This document shows positions 18,044 to 27,686 of a stretch of 64,000 bases of DNA, in pieces; positions within the stretch are counted from its first letter, which is position 1; the number at the start of each line of letters is the position of its first letter. The position numbers were made by a program, and so were the translations under genes. The notes below the pieces were generated by a model, which was given only the letters and a program-made list of their open reading frames with translations, was not told the DNA's origin and made no database searches. The DNA is from Ochrobactrum sp. Marseille-Q0166 (GTDB lineage Bacteria; Pseudomonadota; Alphaproteobacteria; Rhizobiales; Rhizobiaceae). Location of the stretch: positions 1,167,501 to 1,231,500 of the forward strand of contig NZ_JACJUO010000002.1 in NCBI RefSeq assembly GCF_014397025.1. The letters run 5' to 3'.

Positions 18044-19336
18044 ATGCTGGAAAAGCTGTTCAAATTGCAGGAACATGGCACGTCGGTGAGAACGGAAGTG
18101 ATCGCTGGTGTGACCACCTTCCTGACGATGTCTTACATTATCTTCGTCAATCCTGATATTTTGTCCACCACGGGCATGGATCGAAATGCTGTTTTCGTTG
18201 CAACCTGTCTTGCGGCAGCATTAGGTTCTATCGTTATGGCACTCGTTGCCAACTGGCCGATCGGTATGGCTCCGGGCATGGGGCTTAATGCGTTTTTCGC
18301 TTTCACCGTTGTCGGCGCCATGGGCTTTTCCTGGCAGCAGGCGCTCGGCGCGGTCTTTATTTCCGGCATCATCTTCCTGATTTTAACGGTCACGGGCGTC
18401 CGACGCTGGCTGGTTGAGGGCATTCCACAATCGCTACGCAGTGCTATTGCAGCCGGTATCGGTATGTTTTTGGCGCTGATTGGTCTCAAGAATGCAGGGA
18501 TTGTCGTTGATAATCCAGCGACGTTGGTTGGTCTGGGCGATTTACATGGCGCCGGTCCGCTTCTGGCGATTGCAGGTTTTTTCATCATCGCAGCGCTCGA
18601 TGCGCTCAAGATTCGCGGTGCAATCCTCATCGGTATTCTTGTTGTCACAATCGCATCGATTTCTCTCGGTATTACTCAGTTTAACGGTGTATTCGATAGA
18701 CCTCCAAGCCTGATGCCGACATTCATGCAACTCGACATCATGGGGGCACTGCATACAGGTATTTTGCATGTGATCCTCGTATTCGTGCTTGTTGAAGTGT
18801 TTGACGCAACCGGCACGCTGATCGGCGTTGCAAAGCGCGGTGGTCTGATTGAACCGGGTAAGCCAAACCGTCTCGGCAAAGCCTTGTTTGCTGACAGCAC
18901 GGCCATTCTCGGTGGCTCGCTGCTTGGTACGTCTTCGACGACAGCCTATGTGGAAAGTGCATCTGGCGTTCAGGCTGGTGGCCGCACAGGTTTAACCGCA
19001 CTTGTTGTCGCTGTGCTGTTCCTCGCTGCACTCTTCATTTCGCCGCTGGCGGGCTCTGTGCCTGCCTATGCAACGGCACCGGCGCTTGTTTATGTCGCAT
19101 GCCTGATGATGCGTGAATTGTCGGAAATCAAGTGGGATGAGATCACGGAAGCAGCTCCGGCGGCTCTTACAGCGTTGTCCATTCCGTTTACCTACTCGAT
19201 TGCCAATGGCCTGGCTTTTGGCTTCATCAGCTATGTTGTGCTCAAGGCAGTCACCGGAAAGGCGCGCGAGGTGCATCTGGCAACGTGGATCGTAGCGGCA
19301 CTGTTTGTGATCCGCTTCGCATTCTTCCCAGAATAA
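18044..19336 (+). CDS. NCS2-type purine permease (AzgA-like adenine/guanine/hypoxanthine transporter)
   Basis: 430-aa inner-membrane transporter. Characteristic AzgA-group motifs include EVIAGVTTFLTMSYIIFVNP, GMAPGMGLNAFFAFTVV, the central LVEVFDATGTLIGVAKRGG and GTSSTTAYVESASGV. The start MLEKLF at 18044 is chosen over 17993 because GGAGG lies four to five bases ahead. The following gene encodes a deaminase, suggesting uptake and salvage of purine bases. Exact substrate preference (adenine versus guanine/hypoxanthine) is not readable. Confidence 0.92.
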   Translation: MLEKLFKLQEHGTSVRTEVIAGVTTFLTMSYIIFVNPDILSTTGMDRNAVFVATCLAAALGSIVMALVANWPIGMAPGMGLNAFFAFTVVGAMGFSWQQALGAVFISGIIFLILTVTGVRRWLVEGIPQSLRSAIAAGIGMFLALIGLKNAGIVVDNPATLVGLGDLHGAGPLLAIAGFFIIAALDALKIRGAILIGILVVTIASISLGITQFNGVFDRPPSLMPTFMQLDIMGALHTGILHVILVFVLVEVFDATGTLIGVAKRGGLIEPGKPNRLGKALFADSTAILGGSLLGTSSTTAYVESASGVQAGGRTGLTALVVAVLFLAALFISPLAGSVPAYATAPALVYVACLMMRELSEIKWDEITEAAPAALTALSIPFTYSIANGLAFGFISYVVLKAVTGKAREVHLATWIVAALFVIRFAFFPE

Positions 19337-19344
19337 AACGAAAT

Positions 19345-19363
19345 GCCGGGGCTATACCCCGGC
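19345..19363 (+). terminator. Terminator after purine permease gene
   Basis: GCCGGGG (19345-19351) and CCCCGGC (19357-19363) around CTATA, followed by GTTTTTC. It separates the permease from the deaminase gene 33 bases on, so the two may be only partly co-transcribed. Confidence 0.85.
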
Positions 19364-19395
19364 GTTTTTCTTTCTTGCCTAAGGGAGTTAAGGTC

Positions 19396-19995
19396 ATGAA
19401 AACGGACGAATTGACACTGCTCGAAAAACTAATTGAGGTTGTCGAAAAAGACATCATACCCTTGACTGAACAGGGGGTTGCAGAAGGCAACAAGGTTTTT
19501 GGTGCAGCTCTGCTGAACAAGTCCGATTTATCTCTGGTGCTGGCCGAAACTAATAATGAGACCGAAAATCCGCTGTGGCACGGAGAGGTCCATACGTTGA
19601 AACGCTTCTATGAAATGCCGGAGCAGGGCCGCCCGAATACGAAGGAAATGGTTTTTCTCTCTACTCATGAGCCATGCTCCATGTGCTTGTCCGCGATAAC
19701 CTGGAGCGGTTTCGATAATTTCTACTATTTGTTCAGCCACGAAGATTCACGCGACGCTTTTTCGATTCCGCATGATCTGAAAATTCTCAAGGAAGTATTC
19801 ACGCTGGAGCCAGGCGGTTACAACCGCAATAACAGTTTCTGGCACAGTCATTCGATTCCGAACATGGTGGCGTCTTTGCCGGAACCCGACCGCTCAAGAT
19901 TGGAAAAGCGCCTTGATGCTATTCGCAAAAAATATGACGCGATGTCGGGTACTTATCAATCTTCCAAAGATGGCAATGCTATTCCATTAAGCTAA
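19396..19995 (+). CDS. Cytidine/deoxycytidylate deaminase-family protein (nucleobase deaminase)
   Basis: 199-aa zinc deaminase. The zinc and catalytic motif HGE is at residues 62-64 and PCSMC at 93-97, the standard pair for this fold. Longer than typical guanine deaminase or TadA (about 155 aa), with an extra C-terminal helical segment. AAGG lies three to four bases before ATG 19396; the longer frame (19285) overlaps the permease gene. Beside a purine permease, guanine or another base is a plausible substrate, but this is inferred. Confidence 0.85.
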   Translation: MKTDELTLLEKLIEVVEKDIIPLTEQGVAEGNKVFGAALLNKSDLSLVLAETNNETENPLWHGEVHTLKRFYEMPEQGRPNTKEMVFLSTHEPCSMCLSAITWSGFDNFYYLFSHEDSRDAFSIPHDLKILKEVFTLEPGGYNRNNSFWHSHSIPNMVASLPEPDRSRLEKRLDAIRKKYDAMSGTYQSSKDGNAIPLS

Positions 19996-19999
19996 TATG

Positions 20000-20029
20000 A
20001 AGGCCGCTTATCATTTGATATGCGGCCTT
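20000..20029. terminator. Bidirectional terminator between convergent genes
   Basis: AAGGCCGC (20000-20007) pairs with GCGGCCTT (20022-20029). It lies between the stop of the deaminase gene at 19995 and the stop of the convergent FAH-family gene at 20036, and has T-rich flanks. Confidence 0.7.
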
Positions 20030-20035
20030 TGACTA

Positions 20036-21205
20036 TTAAATTCTGTCGAGCAGGTTGCGCTTCTGCAGGTTATGGATCAGCGCGCGAACACCGAAAGTCC
20101 ATTCAGCACAATTGTCAGTGCGATCCACCCAGTTGACGAGACGTCCGAGTTTTGGTGTGGAAATCTCCACCTTGTCGCCTATTTCGTGCGTAAAGCCCTG
20201 ACCAGCACCACGACGATCTTTAACCGGCGCAAACATGGTGCCAAGGAAAAGAACCGCGCCATCCGGATATTGATGGTTACGATTCATCATCTGCCCCGCA
20301 AGGTTTTCCGGATCGCGGCTGATCGCCTCCATTGGACTTTCACCAGTCATTTCGAAGCCGTCAGTACCGGTTACTTTCAGCGACAGCTTGAGCTTACGCA
20401 AAACATCCATTGTGAAATTGTCGTCAAAGAGGCGGATGAATGGGCCAATAGCGCATGATGCGTTGTTGTCTTTGGCTTTTCCCAGCAGCAGTGCGGAGCG
20501 GCCTTCCACGTCACGCAGATTAACGTCGTTGCCTAGCGTCGCACCAACGATGCGACCATCAGCTGCAACAGCGAGCACGACCTCCGGCTCAGGATTGTTC
20601 CATTGTGAAATTGGTAGAATGCCGACAGTATCACCACAGCCCATTGAAGACATTGGCTGCGACTTTGTGAAGATTTCTGCATCGGGGCCTATACCAACTT
20701 CAAGATACTGTGACCATAGTCCCATTTCCTGAAGCAGTGCCTTGACTTGAGCTGCCTTTTCAGAGCCGGCAGCCACACCACGCAGGCTGTCGCCGATGAC
20801 GGGTGCGAGACGATTGCGAACTTCGCGCGCCCGACTTGGATCGCCCTTTGCCTGTTCTTCGATCACACGTTCGAGCATACTATCGGCGAAGGTGACACCG
20901 GCAGCCTTGATGGATTGGAGATCAACTGGCGCAAGCAATTCACCCTTTTCGCCAGAAAGGTAATCATCAAGCTTACCAAGATCGGCAAAATTTCCCGCAT
21001 CTTTCAACTCGGCAACCAGATCCTTACGCTCCAACAGGCCTGATACTGTTGCGGATAGGTTTGAAAGATCATGCACATGACCATTCACAACCAGCACAGG
21101 GCAGGGGCCATCTTCAGCTTTTGACCAGACGCGCCCAATGAGCACCGCTACATTGATGTCTTCAGGCAAAATTATTGACGCGTTCAAACTATGTTTGTTT
21201 TGCAC
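20036..21205 (-). CDS. Fumarylacetoacetate hydrolase-family enzyme (sugar-acid dehydratase type)
   Basis: 389-aa protein of the FAH fold. The metal-binding core is seen in NNPEPEVVLAV (Glu pair) and GYTLGNDVNLRD-like ATLGNDVNLRDVEGRS. Length near 390 aa fits the sugar-acid branch such as 2-keto-3-deoxy-D-arabinonate dehydratase better than short FAH hydrolases of about 280 aa. The start is GTG 21205 with GGAGG seven bases ahead. It is divergent from a FadR-type regulator and gluconokinase, supporting a role in aldonic acid catabolism. The exact reaction is inferred. Confidence 0.8.
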   Translation of the reverse strand: MQNKHSLNASIILPEDINVAVLIGRVWSKAEDGPCPVLVVNGHVHDLSNLSATVSGLLERKDLVAELKDAGNFADLGKLDDYLSGEKGELLAPVDLQSIKAAGVTFADSMLERVIEEQAKGDPSRAREVRNRLAPVIGDSLRGVAAGSEKAAQVKALLQEMGLWSQYLEVGIGPDAEIFTKSQPMSSMGCGDTVGILPISQWNNPEPEVVLAVAADGRIVGATLGNDVNLRDVEGRSALLLGKAKDNNASCAIGPFIRLFDDNFTMDVLRKLKLSLKVTGTDGFEMTGESPMEAISRDPENLAGQMMNRNHQYPDGAVLFLGTMFAPVKDRRGAGQGFTHEIGDKVEISTPKLGRLVNWVDRTDNCAEWTFGVRALIHNLQKRNLLDRI

Positions 21206-21349
21206 GGATGTTCCTCCCGGCTTGTTTAGTTCAAGATGTGAATAGAGGCCTTTGGCGCTGAGATGCGACGATGCGCAAATCAGATACGGATAAATTTCCG
21301 GCTATCCTGACAGCTCACAATCTAACTCCTCCAAAACTATATTGTTGGG

Positions 21350-21360
21350 TTGTCTGATAA
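21350..21360. promoter_or_regulatory. Candidate FadR-type operator
   Basis: TTGTCTGATAA is a near-palindrome with one mismatch, in the divergent spacer between the FAH-family gene and the GntR/FadR regulator. Its size and form fit FadR-subfamily operators; only one copy is clear. Confidence 0.3.
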
Positions 21361-21444
21361 CTCTATATTCTATGCTTGAAAACTCTTTTATGCATTTGAG
21401 GATGCAATTAGGGCGGGTTGCAGTCTGATTGGATCAGATTGTCG

Positions 21445-21518
21445 TTTTAAATCATTGTTTTAATGTGCATCTTTATCTGGTCGAAGCGCGACCATAAATC
21501 AGTCCTGTGGACTGATTT
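21445..21518. repeat. Palindromic repeat, copy C
   Basis: Contains TGTTTTAATGTGCATCTTT, matching the pattern near 13350, followed by a perfect 10-bp hairpin AAATCAGTCC (21496-21505), loop TGT, and its complement (21509-21518). It occupies part of the 495-base region between 21205 and 21701, which has no other gene. Confidence 0.55.
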
Positions 21519-21700
21519 CCACGCATAGGTCTTTCACCCTTTCCTGAATGCGCTATAGCGTAAGAAAGCGACGGTAAGGACAATGCTTGGACCAGATGAA
21601 CAGTCCTGAACGATTCCGCCGTGAAACATCATGTTTCTTGTGCTTGACTCGGATCAGAACTCGCGACAAATCAAATGACAAGAATGAAAAGGAGCGGGTC

Positions 21701-22408
21701 GTGTTCGGTGAAATCAGACGCAATGAACATTTACCGTCGCGTATCGCTACCGAGATAGTTCGGCAGATCACGGAAGGCAGTTTTCTGCCCGGGGAGAAGT
21801 TGCCAACCGAACATAGTCTTGCGCAGAGCTTTGGCGTCAGTCGTTCAGTGATCCGCGAAGCTATTGCACAGTTACGAAATGAAGGGCTGATTGAGACCCG
21901 GCAAGGCGTCGGTGCATTTGTCACAGAGCCTGACCGTCGTCACGCACTCCGCATTGAACCGGAGACCCTTGCAAACCGCGATCATTTTCAAAGCCTGTTT
22001 CAACTCCGAATGGCACTCGAAATTGAGGCTGCTGGCCTTGCCGCTGTCCATCACACCCTAGACGACATGCGCAGGCTGGACGACGCTTTGGCGGAAATGA
22101 CGGGCAGAGAAAAGTGGACAGATGAAGGTATTGCAGCTGATCTTGCTTTCCACCGCGCACTCGCAACTGCCACCCATAACGAATATTTTCCACTTGTGCT
22201 CGGCTTCATAGCGGAGCGCATCTCTCAGGCAATTCGTGCTGCGCGCGCCCGTGCTGTGCTTGAAGAAATTGTTGAAATCACTATCGATGAACATCAGGCG
22301 ATTCGTGATGCCATTGCGCTGCGTGATCCTCTGCAAGCGCGTGAAGTTATGAAAAATCACATCATGGGAGCTGCCAGCCGCGTTAATCTCCAACTTGAAA
22401 CATTTTGA
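21701..22408 (+). CDS. FadR-subfamily GntR transcriptional regulator
   Basis: About 235 aa. The N-terminal winged helix contains PTEHSLAQSFGVSRSVIREAIAQLRNEGL-type sequence (about residues 35-65) and the C-terminal all-helical FCD domain has the metal-binding Asp/His pattern (DLAFHRALATATHN, later DEHQAI). GTG 21701 follows AAGGAG at six bases; a longer in-frame ATG at 21587 is less likely. Its stop overlaps the start area of the gluconokinase gene. It probably controls this gene pair and the divergent FAH-family gene. Confidence 0.85.
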   Translation: MFGEIRRNEHLPSRIATEIVRQITEGSFLPGEKLPTEHSLAQSFGVSRSVIREAIAQLRNEGLIETRQGVGAFVTEPDRRHALRIEPETLANRDHFQSLFQLRMALEIEAAGLAAVHHTLDDMRRLDDALAEMTGREKWTDEGIAADLAFHRALATATHNEYFPLVLGFIAERISQAIRAARARAVLEEIVEITIDEHQAIRDAIALRDPLQAREVMKNHIMGAASRVNLQLETF

Positions 22409-22419
22409 GGGCAGTGAAT

Positions 22420-22926
22420 TTGCATATCATCGTGATGGGTGTTTCCGGTTCTGGAAAGTCGACGGTTGGCGAAAAGCTCGCAGAGGCTCTTGCCCTGCCT
22501 TTCCTGGAGGGGGATAGCCTTCACCCGCAATCCAATGTCGATAAAATGGCGTCCGGTATTCCTTTGCAGGATGGCGATCGCTGGCCATGGCTTGATAAAA
22601 TCGGCGAAAGTCTCAGGGCTGCCGGGGAGGGACTGATTGTTTCGTGTTCATCGCTGAAAAAGAGCTATCGGGATCGACTGCGTTCAGCAGTTGGTGGCAA
22701 ACTGGCTTTCGTGTTTCTCGATGGTAGCTTTGAAGTATTGCATGAACATATGGGACAACGTACTGGTCATTTTATGCCTGTAACAATGCTCGAAAGTCAG
22801 CTTGCAACCCTTGAAAGCCCTATTGGTGAGCCATTGGTTTTCCGTGCGGATGTCGCGGATCCAGTTGAACAGATCATTGCGGAAAGTCTCGCCTGGATTC
22901 ACTCTGTAGAGGCTGAGTTATTGTAA
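22420..22926 (+). CDS. gntK: Gluconokinase
   Basis: About 168 aa P-loop kinase phosphorylating gluconate to 6-phosphogluconate. Visible are the Walker A GVSGSGKST near the N terminus, EGDSLHPQSNVDKMASGIPL, the DGDRWPWL motif and CSSLKKSYRDRLR, all standard for GntK. The start is uncertain: TTG 22420 has GAGGG eight bases ahead, while GTG 22414 and TTG 22405 are also in frame. Its end overlaps the convergent SLC13-type gene by nine bases. Confidence 0.9.
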   Translation: MHIIVMGVSGSGKSTVGEKLAEALALPFLEGDSLHPQSNVDKMASGIPLQDGDRWPWLDKIGESLRAAGEGLIVSCSSLKKSYRDRLRSAVGGKLAFVFLDGSFEVLHEHMGQRTGHFMPVTMLESQLATLESPIGEPLVFRADVADPVEQIIAESLAWIHSVEAELL

Positions 22927-24690
22927 AGGCCAAAAGAACATCAATGCAGGTACTGTCACCAGTGCAATGATGATCGAAAGAGGCAACCCGAGTCTTGGAT
23001 AATCGCTGAATCTATAGCCACCCGGTCCCATGACGAGTGTATTGCATTGGTGTCCGATAGGGGTGAGAAAATCACAACCAGCGCCAATCGCCACTGCCAT
23101 CAGAAAGGCCTCCGGTTTAAAGCCAAGACCGGAAGCGAAGCTGGTGGCAATTGGAGCCATGACCAGAACAGTTGCAGCATTGTTGAGAAACGGTGTCACC
23201 ATCATAGCTGTTATGAGAATGAGTGCGAGTGCACCATATGGCGGTAATTGATGGCCGATGCTTGATAGCCATTGTGCGATGAGTTCGGTGCCGCCTGTTG
23301 TCCGCAATGCATCGGAAACGGGAATAAGCGCGGCAAGCATCACCAGAATTGGCCCGTCGATTTCGTCATAGACCTCGTTGATGGGAATGACTTTAAACAG
23401 CAGCATGGCCACCGCTGCCGCAAAAAATGCTATAGCCACAGGCACAAGGCTGAAAGCTGTTGCGCCAATCGCGGCGATTAAAATTAAAAGGGGAATGAGT
23501 GCCCTCCTGACGCTGCCGAGCATGAGCTTACGACGTGCCAATGGCAGCAGCTCAAACTCTGTCAGGAAACTCGAAAGATTGGCTTGCCTGCCTTGCAGAA
23601 CGACGACATCGCCAAAGCTGAGACGTACTTCACTCAGTCGTTCTGAAATACGCTGTCCCGGACGGCTGACGGCCAGCAGATTGACTTCATAACGAGCATA
23701 AAGATCAAGCTGTTGTGCATTGAGGCCTTCAAGGCGAGAGTTGGTGCCGATAACAGCTTCAACAGTTTCAATTTCTGTTGAGCCACTGGTTTCTGACGGG
23801 TTGCGGTTCTTGGAAAGAGTAAGTTTTCCGGAACTTACAACCGTATCGAGTGCTTTCGGATCGCCCTCAAGCAAAACAACATCATTTTCTTTCAGCCTGG
23901 TGTCAGGCAAAGGCGTTATGCGACTGTTCCTGCGAACGATGGATGTTACCATCGCTTCGCCTTCGGCAGGCTTGATCAGATCGCTTATCCGCTTGCCAAT
24001 TACCGATGAATTGGCAGTTACGCTTGCCTCGGAAGCATAGTTTTTGATTTTAATGGCTTCATCCAGCGAAACATTTTCGCGCGTTCGCTGTGGTATGAGC
24101 CAATAGAAAGTCACAAGGTAAATCAGACCGACAACGGCTAAAACCGCGCCCACTGGTGTGAAGTCGAACATCGTAAATGGTTCGCCGACCATTTCGCCGC
24201 GTATACGTGAAACGACGATGTTTGGTGATGTGCCCACCTGTGTCATCAGGCCGCCAAGCAGTGCGCCAAAAGCCATCGGCATCAGGAAGGTTGAAGGCGA
24301 TACATTGGAACGGCGCGCAAACTGAAACGCGACAGGGATCATGATTGCAAGAGCGCCAACATTTTTCACGAATGCTGATAAAACCGTCACGATTGCGACG
24401 AGAACGGCAAGCTGTATGCGCACATTGTTCAGGTCGGGAAGAAAGCGTTGTACGGCCTCCTGCATGAGGCCCGATCGCGCCACGCCTGCACTCACAATGA
24501 GTGCGCTACCAACGATGATAACAATGTCATCGCTGAAGCCGGTAAATGCGTGATCGAACGGAACGACTCCAACGGCGACGGCCAGCAGCAGCGAACACAG
24601 GGCTACGATGTCGTAGCGAAACTTACCCCAGATAAATGCCCCCATCATGAGAATAATCACTGCGAAGGACAGTATCTGCTGATGGGTCAT
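22918..24690 (-). CDS. SLC13/DASS-type anion transporter with two RCK_C domains
   Basis: 590-aa membrane protein. Two blocks of membrane helices flank a soluble middle part (about residues 210-390) with two TrkA-C/RCK_C-like modules (NSSVIGKRISDL...ENDVVLLEGD and NSRLEGL...FGDVVVLQG). The transport signature GTSPNIVVSRIRGE and FLNNAATVLVMAPIA are the two symmetric SNT-like hairpins. Substrates in the family include sulfate, dicarboxylates and other anions; none can be chosen here. ATG 24690 has GAGGA upstream. Confidence 0.88.
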   Translation of the reverse strand: MTHQQILSFAVIILMMGAFIWGKFRYDIVALCSLLLAVAVGVVPFDHAFTGFSDDIVIIVGSALIVSAGVARSGLMQEAVQRFLPDLNNVRIQLAVLVAIVTVLSAFVKNVGALAIMIPVAFQFARRSNVSPSTFLMPMAFGALLGGLMTQVGTSPNIVVSRIRGEMVGEPFTMFDFTPVGAVLAVVGLIYLVTFYWLIPQRTRENVSLDEAIKIKNYASEASVTANSSVIGKRISDLIKPAEGEAMVTSIVRRNSRITPLPDTRLKENDVVLLEGDPKALDTVVSSGKLTLSKNRNPSETSGSTEIETVEAVIGTNSRLEGLNAQQLDLYARYEVNLLAVSRPGQRISERLSEVRLSFGDVVVLQGRQANLSSFLTEFELLPLARRKLMLGSVRRALIPLLILIAAIGATAFSLVPVAIAFFAAAVAMLLFKVIPINEVYDEIDGPILVMLAALIPVSDALRTTGGTELIAQWLSSIGHQLPPYGALALILITAMMVTPFLNNAATVLVMAPIATSFASGLGFKPEAFLMAVAIGAGCDFLTPIGHQCNTLVMGPGGYRFSDYPRLGLPLSIIIALVTVPALMFFWPLQ

Positions 24691-24783
24691 GTAATGCGCA
24701 TTCCTCGAGAATAGAAAAATATTCTATTTTGTGTAGCGCATAAAAAAGAAAACGAAAATGACTAAATCAAGCGAGTTCTCATG

Positions 24784-24814
24784 TATCGGGCGCTCAAAAT
24801 CCGAACGCCCGATA
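24784..24814 (-). terminator. Hairpin after ugpC
   Basis: TATCGGGCG (24784-24792) and CGCCCGATA (24806-24814), seven bases beyond the ugpC stop. There is no T run, so it may stop transcription weakly or protect the 3' end. Confidence 0.5.
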
Positions 24815-24820
24815 ATGAAA

Positions 24821-25876
24821 TTAGTTGCTAACGCGGCGGCCATCCGCGCCGAAAATATGGACATCTTTCGCAGATGCACCAATCTTCACAACCTCATCAA
24901 TTGAATGTTCTGAACGACCCTGAACGCGGAAGATCAGCGGCTTTCCATCAGAGAGTGAACTGTGAATATAACTTTCAGCACCAACAAGCTCGATAGCTTC
25001 AATACGGACTTCTGCATTGAAACCGTCGGCTTCCGCTTCGCCATTTTCGATAATGCGAATGTCTTCCGGTCTTACACCGAAGGTGTACTTGTCCGAAGGA
25101 AGTATCACGGAATTGCCCGGCTTCCAGACATTTTTCTCGTTACTCTCGAGCAGGTTCATGGATGGTGAACCAATGAAAGTTGCAACGAAAGTCGAGGCAG
25201 GCTTTTCGTAAAGCTCGATGGGCGTGCCGACCTGTTCGATATTGCCAGCGTTGAGCACCACAAGACGGTCTGCCATGGTCATGGCCTCCATCTGGTCATG
25301 GGTCACGTAAACGCTTGTTGTGCCAAGCGCACGCTGAAGACGCTTGATTTCAACGCGCATCTGTACGCGCAGCTTCGCATCGAGGTTTGATAGAGGCTCA
25401 TCGAACAGGAACGCAGAGGGTTCACGAACAATCGCACGACCCATCGCGACGCGCTGGCGCTGACCACCCGAAAGCTGGCGTGGCTTGCGATCAAGGAACT
25501 GCTCGATTTCAAGCGCTTTTGCAGCTTTGGCAATACGGCGCTCAATTTCGTCCTTTGGTGTTTTGCGGTTTTTCAAGCCATAGGCAAGATTATCGCGCAC
25601 AGACATATGCGGGTAGAGCGCATAGTTTTGAAACACCATTGCGATGTCACGTTCGGCTGGTTCTACGTCGTTAACAACGCGCTCACCGATGGAAATTGTT
25701 CCGGCTGTGATGCCTTCAAGACCTGCAATCATACGCAAAAGGGTAGACTTGCCACAGCCTGACGGGCCGACGAGGACGACGAACTCGCCGTCCTGAATAT
25801 CCAGCGAAACGCCTTTGATGACTTCAACACCGCCGCCATAGCTCTTGCGGACATTATCAAGAGTGATCTTGCTCAT
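24821..25876 (-). CDS. ugpC: sn-Glycerol-3-phosphate ABC transporter ATPase
   Basis: 351-aa MalK/UgpC-type ATPase. Walker [10 protein letters not shown], signature LSGGQRQRV and Walker [16 protein letters not shown] are present; the C-terminal 120 residues form the regulatory TOBE/OB module ([10 protein letters not shown]). The start at 25876 (MSKITLDN) overlaps the ugpE stop as TAATG; a longer frame into ugpE is spurious. Last gene of ugpBAEC, which imports glycerol-3-phosphate and glycerophosphodiesters, usually under phosphate limitation. Confidence 0.92.
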   Translation of the reverse strand: MSKITLDNVRKSYGGGVEVIKGVSLDIQDGEFVVLVGPSGCGKSTLLRMIAGLEGITAGTISIGERVVNDVEPAERDIAMVFQNYALYPHMSVRDNLAYGLKNRKTPKDEIERRIAKAAKALEIEQFLDRKPRQLSGGQRQRVAMGRAIVREPSAFLFDEPLSNLDAKLRVQMRVEIKRLQRALGTTSVYVTHDQMEAMTMADRLVVLNAGNIEQVGTPIELYEKPASTFVATFIGSPSMNLLESNEKNVWKPGNSVILPSDKYTFGVRPEDIRIIENGEAEADGFNAEVRIEAIELVGAESYIHSSLSDGKPLIFRVQGRSEHSIDEVVKIGASAKDVHIFGADGRRVSN

Positions 25877-26724
25877 TATTTTTCCGTTTCCACGAGACCT
25901 TTGACGAACCAACGCTGCATGAGAACAACAACGAGGATCGGCGGTATGATAGCCAGAATGGCCGTAACCATGACGTAGTTCCACGGTGTGGAAGCATCAG
26001 CGAAATCCACCATACGGCGTAGACCGATGATGATCGTGTTCATTTTCGCATCATTGGTGACGAGCAGCGGCCACAAATACTGGGTCCAGCCATAAATGAA
26101 GAGAATGACGAAGAGGGCAGCAATATTCGTCTTTGACAGCGGTAGCAGGATGTCGCGCATGAAGCGGAATGGGCCTGCATTGTCGATGCGCGCAGCTTCG
26201 ACCAATTCACCGGGAATGGTCAGGAAGAACTGGCGGAAGAGGAATGTTGCTGTGGCCGATGCCATAAGCGGCAGTGTGAGGCCTGCATAAGTGTCGATCA
26301 TACCCAGATCGACAATAACCTTATAGGTCGGCAGAATACGCACTTCGACCGGCAACATCAGCGTGACGAAGATCATCCAAAAGAAGAACATGCGGAACGG
26401 AAAGCGGAAAAATACAATCGCGAAAGCCGACATGAAGGAAATGATGATTTTCCCGACAGCAATAAGCATTGCAACCACGAACGAATTCCAAAGAAGCCGC
26501 TCAAGGCTCACACCGACCACACGCTCGACGCCGCCGAAAATGGCTTCATTGTAGTTTTCCAGCATATGACCGCCAGGCACTAGCGCGATCGGTGGGCGTA
26601 TAATCTGTCCTGATGTCATCGTAGAAGCGATGAAAGTATAATAAATCGGAAAGGCAACAACGATAATCCCGATGATAAGGATCAGGTGACCTAACAGATT
26701 GGAGACTGGGCGCTTTTCAATCAT
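25876..26724 (-). CDS. ugpE: sn-Glycerol-3-phosphate ABC transporter permease UgpE
   Basis: 282-aa permease with six membrane segments and the EAA loop ([23 protein letters not shown]). ATG 26724 has GAGG five bases upstream; the longer reading begins at GTG 26739, overlapping the ugpA stop. Pairs with UgpA in the membrane. Assignment rests on the clear ugpB-A-E-C order. Confidence 0.9.
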   Translation of the reverse strand: MIEKRPVSNLLGHLILIIGIIVVAFPIYYTFIASTMTSGQIIRPPIALVPGGHMLENYNEAIFGGVERVVGVSLERLLWNSFVVAMLIAVGKIIISFMSAFAIVFFRFPFRMFFFWMIFVTLMLPVEVRILPTYKVIVDLGMIDTYAGLTLPLMASATATFLFRQFFLTIPGELVEAARIDNAGPFRFMRDILLPLSKTNIAALFVILFIYGWTQYLWPLLVTNDAKMNTIIIGLRRMVDFADASTPWNYVMVTAILAIIPPILVVVLMQRWFVKGLVETEK

Positions 26725-26735
26725 TTTCGCCTCAC

Positions 26736-27617
26736 TCACGAATAATGTACGCGCTTCTCAACGAAGCGGAACTGGAATGCGGTCAGGGCGATCACGATAA
26801 TCATCAGAATAACGGACTGCGCCGATGAAGAGCCGAGGTTAAGATTGACGAAGCCGTCGTTATAAACCTTGTAGACCAGAGTTTCGGTTGCTTTGGCAGG
26901 GCCGCCACCTGTTACGGAGTGGATGATACCAAAGGTGTCGAAGAACGCGTAAACCGTGTTGACCACCAGCAGAAAGAAAGTGGTTGGTGCCAGAAGCGGG
27001 AACACGATCGACCAAAAACGCCGTGCGCCGCGTGCGCCATCTATGGCGGCCGCTTCAATCAGCGATTTCGGGATTGCCTGAAGGCCTGCGACAAAAAACA
27101 GAAAATTATAGGAAATCTGCTTCCATGCTGCCGCACCCACAATCATAGCCATGGCCTGATTGCCATTAAGCAGCGGATCCCATGCAAAGCCGGCACTGCG
27201 CAACATATAGGCAAGTGTACCCATCGCAGGGTTGAACATGAACAGCCAGAGCATGCCAGCTACGGCCGGTGCCACGGCATAAGGCCAGATCAGAAGTGTT
27301 CGATAGAATGTCTTACCCCGAATGACACGGTCGGCAGCGGTTGCAAGCAACAAGGCTGCGCCCATGGCAACGAATGCTGTCAGAAGATTGAAAACAATCG
27401 TCACCTGCACGGAATGCAGATAGTTCGGATCCGATAGCACATTGGTAAAGTTCGCCAACCCGACAAAGGTGGACTTCAGCCCAAAAGCGTCTTCACGCAT
27501 GAAGGACTGATAAATTGCCTGACTTGCTGGCCAGAAGAAGAAAATCACAGTCAATATGATCTGTGGGGCCAGCAGAAAGTAGGGTAAGATCTTGTTTGGA
27601 AACGTGACACTTTGCAC
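26736..27617 (-). CDS. ugpA: sn-Glycerol-3-phosphate ABC transporter permease UgpA
   Basis: 293-aa permease with six membrane helices. The N terminus ([29 protein letters not shown]) and the EAA loop ([24 protein letters not shown]) match UgpA/MalF-type subunits. GTG 27617 is preceded by AAGGA at seven bases. Lies between ugpB (69 bases upstream) and ugpE. Confidence 0.91.
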   Translation of the reverse strand: MQSVTFPNKILPYFLLAPQIILTVIFFFWPASQAIYQSFMREDAFGLKSTFVGLANFTNVLSDPNYLHSVQVTIVFNLLTAFVAMGAALLLATAADRVIRGKTFYRTLLIWPYAVAPAVAGMLWLFMFNPAMGTLAYMLRSAGFAWDPLLNGNQAMAMIVGAAAWKQISYNFLFFVAGLQAIPKSLIEAAAIDGARGARRFWSIVFPLLAPTTFFLLVVNTVYAFFDTFGIIHSVTGGGPAKATETLVYKVYNDGFVNLNLGSSSAQSVILMIIVIALTAFQFRFVEKRVHYS

Positions 27618-27686
27618 CGGAATTTCCTTACGATAGCAATGCCGCCAAACCCGTTTTGGGAAGGCGGCACACTTTAGTTCATCAAA

